This document shows, one piece after another, positions 16,433 to 24,639 of a DNA stretch of 36,291 nt (position 1 is its first letter; the number at the start of each line of letters is the position of its first letter). The notes beneath the pieces are model-generated. The model had not been told where the DNA came from, did not search any database, and saw only the letters and a program-made list of their open reading frames with translations. Source of the stretch: Candidatus Dormiibacterota bacterium (GTDB taxonomy: Bacteria; Chloroflexota; Dormibacteria; Aeolococcales; Bog-877); assembly GCA_027313505.1 (NCBI GenBank), contig DAHVDN010000032.1, positions 1 to 36,291 on the forward strand, written 5' to 3'. The position numbers were made by a program, and so were the translations under genes.

Positions 16433-18274
16433 ATGCAATCCATCGTTCCGGTCACCCGTAAGCACCTGGCGGTCATAGCCACCGTCGGGTTCGCCCTTGT
16501 GCTCTCCGCCTGCAGCGGCGGAGCCAGCCCTGCCTCGACCGGCCAATCGGGAGGGACTGTGACCTTCGCCCAGGAAGTTGGCGCGCCGCCTACCTACATC
16601 TTCCCGATGGAGGATGGGGCCAACTCGGGCAACAACAACATCACCTACCTGCAGCCGTTGATGTGGCGGCCCTTGTACTGGTTCGGTCACAGCAACTCTC
16701 AGGCGCCCACGATCAACTACTCCCTCAGTCTGGCCAAGCCACCTGTCTGGAGCAATGGTGGGAAGACCGTGACCATGAACCTGCTTCACTACCGATGGTC
16801 CAATGGCACCGTGGTCACCACCCGGGATGTCGAGTTCTGGATGAATCTGCTAAAGGCGAACGAGCTGAACTTTGTCGGCTACGCGCCAGGCTGGTGGCTG
16901 GACGAGGTCAGCAGCATCAATTACTCCTCGCCGACCCAGTTCAGCATCACCTTCAACGGGGTCTACAGTCAGACCTGGCTGATGGACAACGGCCTTTCGG
17001 AGATAACCCCGATTCCTCAGGCGGCCTGGGACAAAACCTCCGCGGGGGGAGCCATCGGAAATTACGATCGGACCACGGCTGGAGCGGTCTCTGTGTACAA
17101 CTTCCTCAACGCCCAGTCCAACTCGCTGCCCACATGGGACACCAATCCCCTGTGGCAGGTCGTTGATGGCCCGTTCAAGATCGCGCCCAACAATGGATTC
17201 GACCCCACGACGGGTTATCTCGCCATGGTGCCCAACCACAGCTACTCCGGACCGGTCAAGCCCAAGATCTCCAGACTGGAAGAGCTCCCCTTCTCCAGTG
17301 ACGCGGCGGAGATCGATGCAGTCTTGGCTGGGCGGGTCGACTACGGATACGTGCCCTTCACTGACTTGAGCCTAGAAGGCCACCTGAAGGCTCTGGGAAA
17401 TCGGATCGCCCCTTGGCTCGACTGGGGATTCACCTCTGTGGGCCTCACCTTCCCGGACCCAACTGCGGGGCCTCTGCTTGACCAGCTCTACATTCGCCAG
17501 GCCATGCAGCAACTGATCAACCAGCCGCAGTACATAAAGCAGATCTTTGGCGGCAATGCCAGCCCCACCTATGGCCCGGTGCCGGTTTACCCCAAGACCC
17601 AATACCTGACGAGCTTTGTCGGCAACAATCCCCTGCCGTACAGCCCGACCTCAGCCAAGAACCGGTTGACCACTCACGGCTGGAAGGTGGTACCCAACGG
17701 CACCTCCACCTGCCAGACCCCTGGCACCGGGCCAGGCCAGTGCGGAGCCGGGATCGCTCTCGGGACGCCGCTGACTTTGAACATGCTTTACACCAGCGGC
17801 AATCCGGACTACACCAACGAGATGGAGGCGATGCAGAGCAGCTTCTCTACGGTGGGCATCCAGTTGCAGCTGAAGTCGGCGCCCTTTGATTCTGTGCTTA
17901 CCCAGGCGTACTCGTGCAATCCCGCTACTGGACAGGGGTGTAGCACCGCTCTCGGCTACCTGGGCTCTCCCAACTGGACCTACGTGCCCACCTATTACCC
18001 CAGCGGTGACCCCCTGCTCATCGACAGCGGCATCGTCTACAACGGTCAGCCAGCGTTCGTGACCCAGGCGCTCAAACTGGTTGCTTTGAGCCATCAGCAG
18101 CCGGGTCTTCCAGGGCTTTACAAATACGAGAACTACATGGCCACGGAGCTGCCATATCTTTGGATGCCGAATGCCGACTATCAGATTTCGGTGATCAGTA
18201 AGAAGCTCAACGGGGTGGTCGCCCAGGACACTACGGGTCACATCTATCCCGAAAACTGGAGTCTGAGCGGCTGA
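16433..18274 (+). CDS. ABC transporter substrate-binding lipoprotein, oligopeptide/dipeptide type (SBP family 5)
   Basis: Protein of 613 residues. A signal sequence ends in the lipobox VLSAC with lipid-modified Cys27, followed by a Gly/Ser/Thr linker. The body has features of family 5 (OppA/DppA-like) binding proteins: PLYWFGHSNSQAPTINYSLSL, the SNGTVVTTRDVEFWMNLL segment matching the common 'dG..ltA.DV.fs' motif, and the LYIRQAMQQLINQPQYIKQIFGG region. It captures a peptide or related solute outside the cell and delivers it to permeases, most likely the pair at 19694-21593. The second ATG (16433) is used because GAGGGGCAGAGAGA lies just before it and the signal peptide begins there; ATG 16400 has none. 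A strong terminator follows directly, so it may be transcribed separately and in excess, as is usual for binding proteins. Confidence 0.9.
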   Translation: MQSIVPVTRKHLAVIATVGFALVLSACSGGASPASTGQSGGTVTFAQEVGAPPTYIFPMEDGANSGNNNITYLQPLMWRPLYWFGHSNSQAPTINYSLSLAKPPVWSNGGKTVTMNLLHYRWSNGTVVTTRDVEFWMNLLKANELNFVGYAPGWWLDEVSSINYSSPTQFSITFNGVYSQTWLMDNGLSEITPIPQAAWDKTSAGGAIGNYDRTTAGAVSVYNFLNAQSNSLPTWDTNPLWQVVDGPFKIAPNNGFDPTTGYLAMVPNHSYSGPVKPKISRLEELPFSSDAAEIDAVLAGRVDYGYVPFTDLSLEGHLKALGNRIAPWLDWGFTSVGLTFPDPTAGPLLDQLYIRQAMQQLINQPQYIKQIFGGNASPTYGPVPVYPKTQYLTSFVGNNPLPYSPTSAKNRLTTHGWKVVPNGTSTCQTPGTGPGQCGAGIALGTPLTLNMLYTSGNPDYTNEMEAMQSSFSTVGIQLQLKSAPFDSVLTQAYSCNPATGQGCSTALGYLGSPNWTYVPTYYPSGDPLLIDSGIVYNGQPAFVTQALKLVALSHQQPGLPGLYKYENYMATELPYLWMPNADYQISVISKKLNGVVAQDTTGHIYPENWSLSG

Positions 18275-18286
18275 GTGCCAGTCGTT

Positions 18287-18345
18287 GGTGGGATGGCGCC
18301 ATCTGCCCGGACTTCGCCCGGCGGGCGCCATCCCCCACCGCTTTT
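18287..18345 (+). terminator. Strong intrinsic terminator after the binding protein
   Basis: GGTGGGATGGCGCC at 18287-18300 pairs with GGCGCCATCCCCCACC at 18324-18339: nine central pairs are perfect, then a 2-nt bulge and five more. An inner GCCCG/CGGGC pairing closes the loop. GCTTTT follows. It lies 12 nt after the binding-protein stop and separates it from alr. Confidence 0.75.
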
Positions 18346-18370
18346 GGATGCCCTTAGTGATCGTCAATTG

Positions 18371-19510
18371 GTGACTGAGGATGGTCGTGTCACATCGGCC
18401 CCCGATGTGATCAATCTGGGCCGAACCTGGGTCGAGCTGGACCTTTCCGCCCTAGAGGCGAACGTCCGCGACGTCGTGTCCGAATTGACGCCAGTGCCGC
18501 TGATGGCCGTGGTCAAGGCCAACGCTTACGGGCACGGCGCGTTGTTGGTGGCACGGTGTGCGCTGGCCGGTGGTGCTTCGTGGTTGGCCACCGCCACAGT
18601 CGGCGAGGCTGCACAGCTGCGAATGGCTGGAATCGACGCGCCCTGCCTGGTGCTCGGTTACACCCCTCCGGAGCACGCACTGGAAGCCGTTCGTCTGCAG
18701 TTAGTGGTTACGGTCTTTGACCTCGCGGTCGCGGCCGCTCTGGAAGGGGCTGGGGCCAGGCTTGGTACCACCGCGAGGGCGCATCTCAAAGTTGACACGG
18801 GAATGACGCGCCTCGGAATCCGTCCTGAGGAGGTAGCCGGGTTCGTAGGTGCGACCCAAGGAATGTCGCATCTGTGTCTTGAGGGAATCTACACCCACCT
18901 GCGCAAGGGACAAGATCTGCAAGCGACATCGGTCCAACTTGAGCGTTTGCAGGCCGCTTTCACCTTCGCGGAGGGTGCAGGGCACTGCTTCCGGTTACGG
19001 CATGCCGCCAATAGCGCTGCCTGGAACCACCTACCCGAGGCACGTTTGGACCTAGTGCGCAGCGGTGGTGAGATCTTGGGGTTGAGCACCGCTGACGGTC
19101 GGCGGCGGCGTCCTGTCCTGACCTTCAAAAGCACCGTCGCGCAGGTTCACACAGCAGCGCCAGGCACGTTCGTTGGGTACGGGGACTCTTTTCAGACTGA
19201 AGCGCCAATGCTGGTGGCAACCCTGCCGATCGGCTATGGCGACGGCCTTAGGCGAGGTCCGGTCACTTGGGATTCGGTGCTGATCCGCGGCCGGCGGCAC
19301 CCTCTGGTTGGCGACGTCTCAATGGACATGGCGATGGTGGATGTAACCAGCGACCCCGGGATCGCTCCCGGGGACCAGGTCGTGCTGCTGGGTCGCCAGG
19401 GGCCGGATGAGATAACCGTTGACGAGATCGCGCGGCAACTGGGAACTATCAACTACGAGGTGGTCACGGGCATCACGGCGCGGGTTCCGCGGCTCGGAGA
19501 CCACCGGTGA
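18371..19510 (+). CDS. alr: Alanine racemase
   Basis: Protein of 379 residues, the normal Alr length. The PLP lysine is K49 in VVKANAYGHG, and the second catalytic residue is Y270 in FVGYGDSF. WVELDLSALEANV opens the TIM barrel, and VSMDMAMVDVT and NYEVVTGITARVPR close the C-terminal domain. It interconverts L- and D-alanine in the cytoplasm, mainly for peptidoglycan. I chose GTG 18371 because the earlier in-frame GTG at 18275 would place the strong terminator inside the coding region and add an unrelated N-terminus. The gene lies between the binding protein and its probable permeases, so its D-alanine could come from, or serve, peptide metabolism; that link is a guess. It lacks a clear ribosome site, and an eight-codon frame (18348-18374) ends in GTGA at its start. 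Confidence 0.9.
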   Translation: MTEDGRVTSAPDVINLGRTWVELDLSALEANVRDVVSELTPVPLMAVVKANAYGHGALLVARCALAGGASWLATATVGEAAQLRMAGIDAPCLVLGYTPPEHALEAVRLQLVVTVFDLAVAAALEGAGARLGTTARAHLKVDTGMTRLGIRPEEVAGFVGATQGMSHLCLEGIYTHLRKGQDLQATSVQLERLQAAFTFAEGAGHCFRLRHAANSAAWNHLPEARLDLVRSGGEILGLSTADGRRRRPVLTFKSTVAQVHTAAPGTFVGYGDSFQTEAPMLVATLPIGYGDGLRRGPVTWDSVLIRGRRHPLVGDVSMDMAMVDVTSDPGIAPGDQVVLLGRQGPDEITVDEIARQLGTINYEVVTGITARVPRLGDHR

Positions 19511-19514
19511 GAGC

Positions 19515-19532
19515 GGCGCAACATATTGCGCC
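19515..19532 (+). terminator. Small perfect hairpin after alr
   Basis: GGCGCAA at 19515-19521 pairs with TTGCGCC at 19526-19532 around a CATA loop, 5 nt after the alr stop. There is no T tract, so it could be a weak terminator, an mRNA-stabilising end or a protein site. Confidence 0.35.
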
Positions 19533-19670
19533 CGGAGGTGCGCCGGCAGCTCCACTCCAAGCCACGGTGGACTGGTCTACGGGACCTGGTCCAAAGCGTT
19601 TGCCCTCTCTGTTTCTGGGCGCTGCACCTGGCCAGGCGGACAGTTGGATCGGGCTAAAATGGAGGCTCTG

Positions 19671-19697
19671 ATGAGTCGCCTTCCAGCTCCGTTATGA
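19671..19697 (+). promoter_or_regulatory. Possible eight-codon leader frame coupled to the first permease
   Basis: ATG 19671 has an ideal ribosome site, GGAGG at 19661-19665 with 5 nt spacing, and opens MSRLPAPL. Its TGA (19695-19697) overlaps the permease ATG (19694) as ATGA. The permease ATG has no ribosome site of its own. An upstream in-frame ATG at 19659 would give 12 codons. TAAAAT at 19655-19660 could be a -10 box. Confidence 0.45.
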
Positions 19698-20635
19698 GGG
19701 CCTTTCTGCTCCGGAGGCTGGTCCAAGCTGTGGTGGTCCTGCTGGGGGTCTCCATCGTGGCCTTCATCCTTCTCCACCTCCTCCCTGGAGGGCCGGCACG
19801 AGCCGAATTGGGGCTGCGGGCGACGCCGGGTCAGATCCGGGCCTTTGACCTTCGGTATGGACTCCTGAAGCCACTTCCGGTGCAGTATTTGGACTGGCTC
19901 AACCAATTGATCCACGGCAACTTGGGATTCTCGTACAAGCAGAACCAAACTGTGGACGCGCTACTGGCCAACAATATCCCGAGGACCCTCCTACTGGTCG
20001 GGGTTGCCACCCTTCTGGCGCTGATCATCGCCATTCCCATGGGCCTTTATCAGGCCGTGCGCCGAAACAAGCCAGAGGACTACGCGCTGACCGGGATGTC
20101 CTTTCTCTTCTATTCGATGCCCAGCTTCTTTTTGGGGATCATCCTGATCATCCTGTTCAGCGATGTGCTCCCCTGGCTACCGTCCACAGGGCCCACCGCG
20201 CAGACCCCTCTCTGGAACCAGATCCCCAACCTCCTGCTTCCAATGATCACCCTGACCCTGGTGACCCTGGCGCTCTTCAGCCGCTACATGAGGTCCTCGG
20301 TTATTGAGAGCCTGATTCAGGACTATATTCGTACCGCCACCGCCAAGGGCCTGAGCCGGCGCGAAATCCTGACCCGGCACGTGCTGCGGAATGCGCTGCT
20401 CCCGGTCGTGACCCTCATCGGACTGAGCCTGCCCGGGATCCTGAGCGGGGCCCTGATCGTCGAATCGTTGTTCAACTATCCCGGGATGGGTCTGCTTTTC
20501 TGGAACGCGGCGATCACCGATGACTTTCCGGTGATGCTCGGGACCACAATCGTTGTGGGCGTCGCCGTGGTCGTTGGATCCCTGCTCGCCGACGTCCTCT
20601 ACGCGGTCTTGGATCCTCGGGTGCGGATCACATGA
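19694..20635 (+). CDS. ABC transporter permease, DppB/OppB type
   Basis: Protein of 313 residues with six membrane segments. The N-terminal LLRRLVQAVVVLLGVSIVAF and the LLPGGPA that follows are classic for DppB-type subunits. The cytoplasmic loop that docks on the ATPase (EAA motif) is YIRTATAKGLSRREILTRHV, followed by ALLPVVTLIGLSLPGILSGA and the FNYPGMG motif. It forms half of the membrane channel of a peptide, nickel or related importer, with the next gene as the other half. ATG 19694 is the only start that keeps the full N-terminal helix. It appears to be reached by coupling from the short frame before it. No ATPase subunit is encoded in the window. Confidence 0.92.
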   Translation: MRAFLLRRLVQAVVVLLGVSIVAFILLHLLPGGPARAELGLRATPGQIRAFDLRYGLLKPLPVQYLDWLNQLIHGNLGFSYKQNQTVDALLANNIPRTLLLVGVATLLALIIAIPMGLYQAVRRNKPEDYALTGMSFLFYSMPSFFLGIILIILFSDVLPWLPSTGPTAQTPLWNQIPNLLLPMITLTLVTLALFSRYMRSSVIESLIQDYIRTATAKGLSRREILTRHVLRNALLPVVTLIGLSLPGILSGALIVESLFNYPGMGLLFWNAAITDDFPVMLGTTIVVGVAVVVGSLLADVLYAVLDPRVRIT

Positions 20636-20676
20636 GCCTTGCCGATGCTCTTTTTTTGGTGATGGATCTCCGATGA
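20632..20676 (+). promoter_or_regulatory. Possible 14-codon linking frame between the two permeases
   Basis: ATG 20632 overlaps the stop of the first permease (ATGA), opens a 14-codon frame (MSLADALFLVMDLR) that includes a run of seven T, and stops at a TGA that overlaps the ATG of the second permease (ATGA at 20673). This would let ribosomes pass from one permease to the next. It is a layout-based inference. Confidence 0.35.
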
Positions 20677-21593
20677 TTGAGTCTCCGCTCGCTCCAGAGT
20701 TGGACGTGGACCGAGACAGCCCAGAGGCGGGCGCCGCCTCTGGCCACGGCAGTGCCTACAGGCTGGCGCTGGGCGTCTTTCTGGAGAACCGTCTGGCCGT
20801 GGCCGGCATCTGCGTCGTGGTTTTCTTTTTCCTCTTCTGCTTCGTCGGTCCCCTCATCTACCACACCAATCAGATTCAGGTGAACCTCGGCGTCGAGAAC
20901 CAGCGGCCGAGTCTTAGCCACCTGCTCGGAACCAGCAACGTCGGGTACGACATCATGGGACGGCTCATGGCTGGCGGACAGACCACCCTCCTTGTCGGAG
21001 TTTCGGTCTCGCTCATCGCCACCACTTTCGGGGTCATCTGGGGGGCCACGGCCGGCTTTATCGGCGGCATCGTGGACACGGTGATGATGCGCACAGTGGA
21101 TGCCCTGCTGGCCATTCCCACTTTGTTTCTCCTGCTCTTCCTGGCCAGCATCTTCACCCCGACGGAGCCCCTTTTGATTGTGGTGATCGCCTCCGTGGCC
21201 TGGCTGGTGCCCGCGCGATTGGTCCGTGCGGAGACGCTGAGCTTGAAGGGGCGAGCCTATGTCGAAGCGTCCCAGGGACAGGGAGCTGGACGTCTGTGGA
21301 TCATCTTTCGCCACATAATTCCGAACACCTTTGGGACGATGGCCGTAAACGCGACTTTTCAGGTGGCGGATGCGATTCTCCTCGTGGCTTCGCTGAGCTT
21401 TCTGGGACTCGGGATCCCCCCGCCATCAACCAACTGGGGCAGCATGCTGACGGACGGCGTGAATTACGTGTTCAGCGGATACTGGTGGCAGATCTGGCCA
21501 GCTGGAGTCTGCATCGTTATGGTTGTGGTCTCATTCAACCTCATCGGTGATGGCATGCGCGACGCTCTCGAAGTTCGCTTGCAGCGGCGCTGA
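20673..21593 (+). CDS. ABC transporter permease, DppC/OppC type
   Basis: Protein of 306 residues. A hydrophilic N-terminal tail of about 30 residues precedes the first membrane helix, as usual for DppC. The periplasmic-side HLLGTSNVGYDIMGRLMAGG is the family's 'HplGTD..GrD...r...G' motif. The EAA loop is YVEASQGQGAGRLWIIFRHI, followed by IIPNTFGTM, and SLSFLGLGIPPPSTNWGSML is the DppC signature. It pairs with the preceding permease. There is no good ribosome site before ATG 20673; the 14-codon frame before it may supply ribosomes. The two ATPase genes that usually follow in such operons are missing, so the transporter must use ATPases encoded elsewhere or be incomplete. Confidence 0.92.
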   Translation: MIESPLAPELDVDRDSPEAGAASGHGSAYRLALGVFLENRLAVAGICVVVFFFLFCFVGPLIYHTNQIQVNLGVENQRPSLSHLLGTSNVGYDIMGRLMAGGQTTLLVGVSVSLIATTFGVIWGATAGFIGGIVDTVMMRTVDALLAIPTLFLLLFLASIFTPTEPLLIVVIASVAWLVPARLVRAETLSLKGRAYVEASQGQGAGRLWIIFRHIIPNTFGTMAVNATFQVADAILLVASLSFLGLGIPPPSTNWGSMLTDGVNYVFSGYWWQIWPAGVCIVMVVVSFNLIGDGMRDALEVRLQRR

Positions 21594-21597
21594 GGGA

Positions 21598-21705
21598 GTG
21601 GAGTTGAAGGACCAAGAGGTCGTCCCTGGTGATGGTCGGGTCCAGGCGCCAGGAAGCCGTTCGGAAGCCGATGATGTCGCACTTAGCCCGTCGAGGCGTG
21701 TCTGA
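21598..21705 (+). CDS. Possible 35-residue protein directly after the permease gene
   Basis: GTG 21598 opens a 35-codon frame (VELKDQEVVPGDG and on) 4 nt after the permease stop, with GAGGGA touching the start. It is hydrophilic with no motif I recognise. It fills the slot where an ATPase gene normally begins. It could be a remnant, a real small protein or chance. Confidence 0.25.
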   Translation: MELKDQEVVPGDGRVQAPGSRSEADDVALSPSRRV

Positions 21706-21792
21706 GTCGTCATCGGATTTATTGCGCAGTAGCCGAAACCAGTGAGCGCCGGGGCGGAAGCTCTGCGCAGCGCGCTATCAGGAGGCATGAGT

Positions 21793-23532
21793 ATGGCGGG
21801 AAAGCTGACTCCGCGGGAGATCCGGCAGGCGATGGTGGCGCTGGAACAGGCTGACCCGCGCCACGAGATCGAAGTTCCCATGCGCGACGGATGCATGCTC
21901 GCTGCAGATCTATACCTGCCATTTCCCGATCCGGGGCGGCCGGTTCCCGCCGTGGTTTTCGGAACTCCGTATGACAAGCGCGGAGTCGGTGCTGTGGCTG
22001 AGGGGCGCTTCTACCAGGCACGCGACTATGCCTACATCTCTTATGACACCCGAGGCCGGGGCAAGTCGGAAGGGGAGTGGCGCGCCCATGTCAACGATGG
22101 GCTCGACGGTCACGACGTGGTGGAGTGGGTGGCGGCGCAGCCGTGGTGCAGTGGACGGGTGGGGACGACCGGGCTCAGCTATGGAGGCTGGAATCAGTGG
22201 GCCACCGCCCGGGAGCGTCCCCCCCACCTGACCTGCATGGCCTCGTTCGCCGCGGCGGGTCGCTGGATGGAGGAGATCCCCTACACCTTCGGGGTGTTTC
22301 AGCTGTATTTCGCCTATTGGGTCTACGGCACTCGCCGACGTATCCAGAACAGCCGGTCGGCGCTGGACTGGGAGACCCTCTTGATGCAGCTGCCGGTGAC
22401 CGAGATGATGGACTCTCTGGGTGCGGCCCCGGGGACCTGGCCTGATATGCGCGACCACGACAGCCTCGACGAGTTTTGGCGGGGCCTGCGATTGGATGAG
22501 GACTACGCCAGGCTGGATGTTCCGTGCCTGCATGTTGCCGGTTGGCACGACCGAGAGGATCTGCTGGGGGCGTTTCACCATTACGAGTCGATGATGGCCA
22601 GATCGCCCCGTCCCCAGGATCAGTGGCTGATCGTGGGCCCCTGGCCCCACGTCGGGACCAGATACCCGCAGGCAAGCTACGGCGGCGTCGCCTACGGGGC
22701 CGATGCAGCGTTGGACATGGACCATCTGCAGCTGCGCTTCTTCGAACATTTTCTGAAGGGAATAGATAGCGGTTGGGCCAGTGAGCCCAAGGTACGGCTG
22801 TTCGAGACCGGGACCAATCGGTGGCGGTCTCCGGCCACCTGGGCGGAACCCTCGGCCAGAACCCCACTTTACCTGAGGTTCCAGGGAGGTCAGACCACCT
22901 TGGAACGCGAGCGGCCTGCGGGCGCTGAGGTCCCCCGAGCGTACCGGTATGACCCCAATGACCCGGTCCGAGTACCTGGCGGCCTCAGCTATGAGGAGTT
23001 CTATGAGCCTTCACTCGACGAGAGCTACCTAGCCGATCGGGCCGACGTCATCTGTTACTCGTCAGCCCCCCTGGAGGCCCCGCTGCTGGTGAGTGGCTGG
23101 CCGCGGTTGGAGCTCTTCGCCTCAAGCGATTGCGAGGACACCGAGTGGCACGTGAAGCTCGAAGACCTAGGGCCGGACGGCCGAATGTTGCGGGTGGCGG
23201 CCGGATGTCTTCGAGCGGTGTGTCGCGAATCGCTGTCCTACCAGGTTCCCCTGGTTCGGGGCCAGGTAACTCGGTTTGAGGTGGAGCTGAACCCGGTGCG
23301 TCACGTTTTCCTTCCGGGTCATCGGCTGGTCTTGGCGGTCACCAGCAGCGACTTCCCCTGGTTCGCCAGAAACTGCAACCGGGTGGGCCGCGCGGTCGAT
23401 CAGAGCAATCCCTTGATCGCTCTGAACTCGATCTTCCACGGAACCGGTCACGCATCTTGCCTCTGGCTGCCGGTGATCGAAGCGCTCGACGCGGAGCCAG
23501 GTGAGGCGTCGGCGGCATCCGGGACCCAGTGA
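21793..23532 (+). CDS. CocE/NonD family (X-Pro dipeptidyl-peptidase S15-like) hydrolase
   Basis: Protein of 579 residues. Residues about 15-330 are an alpha/beta hydrolase: VPMRDGCMLAADLYLP, the DTRGRGKSEG segment, nucleophile S129 in GLSYGG, the acid D253 in GWHD and H286 in GPWPHVG. Residues about 340-560 match the C-terminal jelly-roll of the CocE/X-Pro peptidase family (for example ELNPVRHVFLPGHRLVLAVTSSDFP). Family members cleave esters or release X-Pro dipeptides. With peptide-transport genes just upstream, an aminoacyl or peptide substrate is plausible but not shown. AGGAGG at 21780-21785 lies 7 nt before ATG 21793, which I prefer over ATG 21787. There is no signal peptide, so it should be cytoplasmic. 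Confidence 0.88.
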   Translation: MAGKLTPREIRQAMVALEQADPRHEIEVPMRDGCMLAADLYLPFPDPGRPVPAVVFGTPYDKRGVGAVAEGRFYQARDYAYISYDTRGRGKSEGEWRAHVNDGLDGHDVVEWVAAQPWCSGRVGTTGLSYGGWNQWATARERPPHLTCMASFAAAGRWMEEIPYTFGVFQLYFAYWVYGTRRRIQNSRSALDWETLLMQLPVTEMMDSLGAAPGTWPDMRDHDSLDEFWRGLRLDEDYARLDVPCLHVAGWHDREDLLGAFHHYESMMARSPRPQDQWLIVGPWPHVGTRYPQASYGGVAYGADAALDMDHLQLRFFEHFLKGIDSGWASEPKVRLFETGTNRWRSPATWAEPSARTPLYLRFQGGQTTLERERPAGAEVPRAYRYDPNDPVRVPGGLSYEEFYEPSLDESYLADRADVICYSSAPLEAPLLVSGWPRLELFASSDCEDTEWHVKLEDLGPDGRMLRVAAGCLRAVCRESLSYQVPLVRGQVTRFEVELNPVRHVFLPGHRLVLAVTSSDFPWFARNCNRVGRAVDQSNPLIALNSIFHGTGHASCLWLPVIEALDAEPGEASAASGTQ

Positions 23533-24072
23533 GCCCTGCCTCGACGGTCCCAGGGCGCAGATTCTTCAGAGCCCCATGGGGCGGAGGTTGTCGCCCCGAC
23601 AGGTTGGAGTCTCACCAGACTCCCCTTTCTCACAGCTGAGGGCCGAAGTCAACTTCAACGCTGCGTGCCGGAAGACACTTGAGCTGGACACCATGGCGGC
23701 CGTTACTCTGCCGCATCCATGATGGGACCCCGGCCGTCCTGCGCGGCTGGCTCCGAGCGGGTGCTGTCGCGAGCGGACCGGGCGGGCAGCGGTGCTTGCG
23801 CAAGACGAAGGGGAGGTGCGGGTCTCGTCACGACTCTTCAGGGGCCGCATCACGTCCAGCAACGGATTCGCTATGGGCGCACCCCTTTCGGAGGCTGACA
23901 GGTGATCGCGGTCAGATTCGGCACGCTCTGCCTCGTCGGTCGCTGCAGAACCGCACCGAGGACAATCTGGACGCGACCATCGGAGCGTCACGCATCGGTT
24001 CCCTAATACGGGTCGTACAAAACGGCAAGGCATCTGGCCGTCCGGTCGCGACTCCAGGGGCTCGGACGGGGT
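23533..24072. other. Long intergenic stretch with no recognised gene
   Basis: 540 nt between the CocE-like gene and the convergent VOC gene. Apart from the hairpin at 23606-23630 I see no RNA gene, repeat or frame with family character. The open frames here have arginine/serine-rich translations typical of non-coding high-GC DNA. It may be a gene remnant decayed past recognition. Confidence 0.4.
23606..23630 (+). terminator. Intrinsic terminator after the CocE-like gene
   Basis: GGAGTCT at 23606-23612 pairs perfectly with AGACTCC at 23617-23623 around a CACC loop, followed by CCTTTCT. The T tract is short, so efficiency may be moderate. Confidence 0.5.
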
Positions 24073-24480
24073 CTAAAGGTGAACCGTCCCGTCCTCGCTC
24101 AGAGTCCAACCCGGGTTGTGGGCGACCTCCCACACGTAGCCGTCAGGGTCGGCAAAGGCCCCGGTGGTGCCACCCCAATCCGCCACCGCCGCCGGACGCA
24201 CGATCTCTCCGCCCGCACCGAGGGCCTCCGCGAGTGTCGCACCGACCTCCTCGGGTGAGCGGACGTTGTAGGCGAGTTCTATTCCAGGTGCCCCGTGTCC
24301 ACCGAGGGCAGTCCATAGGCCGAACACCATACCCCCTGCCTGAAAGAAGCAGACCTCATCGTCGGGCTGCTGGGCACCGCTCCAGCCCAAAGCTTCATAA
24401 AAAGCTCGTGACCTGGCCAAGTCGTCGACCCCAAGTGTGACCAGACTGATGCGCGACTCCACGACCGCATTATCAACCAT
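24073..24480 (-). CDS. VOC superfamily (glyoxalase-like) protein
   Basis: Protein of 135 residues. ISLVTLGVDDLARSRAFYEALGW is the N-terminal VOC unit, and GAFADPDGYVWEVAHNPGW near the C-terminus is typical of actinobacterial VOC proteins, with the Glu expected to bind a metal. It should be a small dimeric cytoplasmic protein. Substrate unknown; many relatives are annotated as lactoylglutathione lyase-like without proof. ATG 24480 is preferred because the conserved region begins shortly after. An in-frame start at 24516 would add 12 residues. It shares little with the other VOC protein at 6312 beyond the fold. Confidence 0.8.
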   Translation of the reverse strand: MVDNAVVESRISLVTLGVDDLARSRAFYEALGWSGAQQPDDEVCFFQAGGMVFGLWTALGGHGAPGIELAYNVRSPEEVGATLAEALGAGGEIVRPAAVADWGGTTGAFADPDGYVWEVAHNPGWTLSEDGTVHL

Positions 24481-24639
24481 GCTCAGAGGGCTATGGCCGA
24501 GCAGGTCTGACAGCAAACAACAGCGGAGAGCGCATTGAGACCCTTCCCCCTAGGGACGAAGCTTCGGGGAGAACGATCCCCCGGGCATAGGTTCGGAGGG
24601 CTCAACGGCCCCAGCATTCGTCCTCGGCCAGTACGGTAG

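Noticed and set aside
18275..18370. Earlier GTG start for alanine racemase, directly after the binding-protein stop
   Set aside because: It would place the strong terminator at 18287-18345 inside the coding region and adds an N-terminus unlike Alr.
23566..24033. 155-codon minus frame in the intergenic region
   Set aside because: Ser/Arg-rich with no motif, typical of antisense reading in high-GC DNA; no ribosome site.
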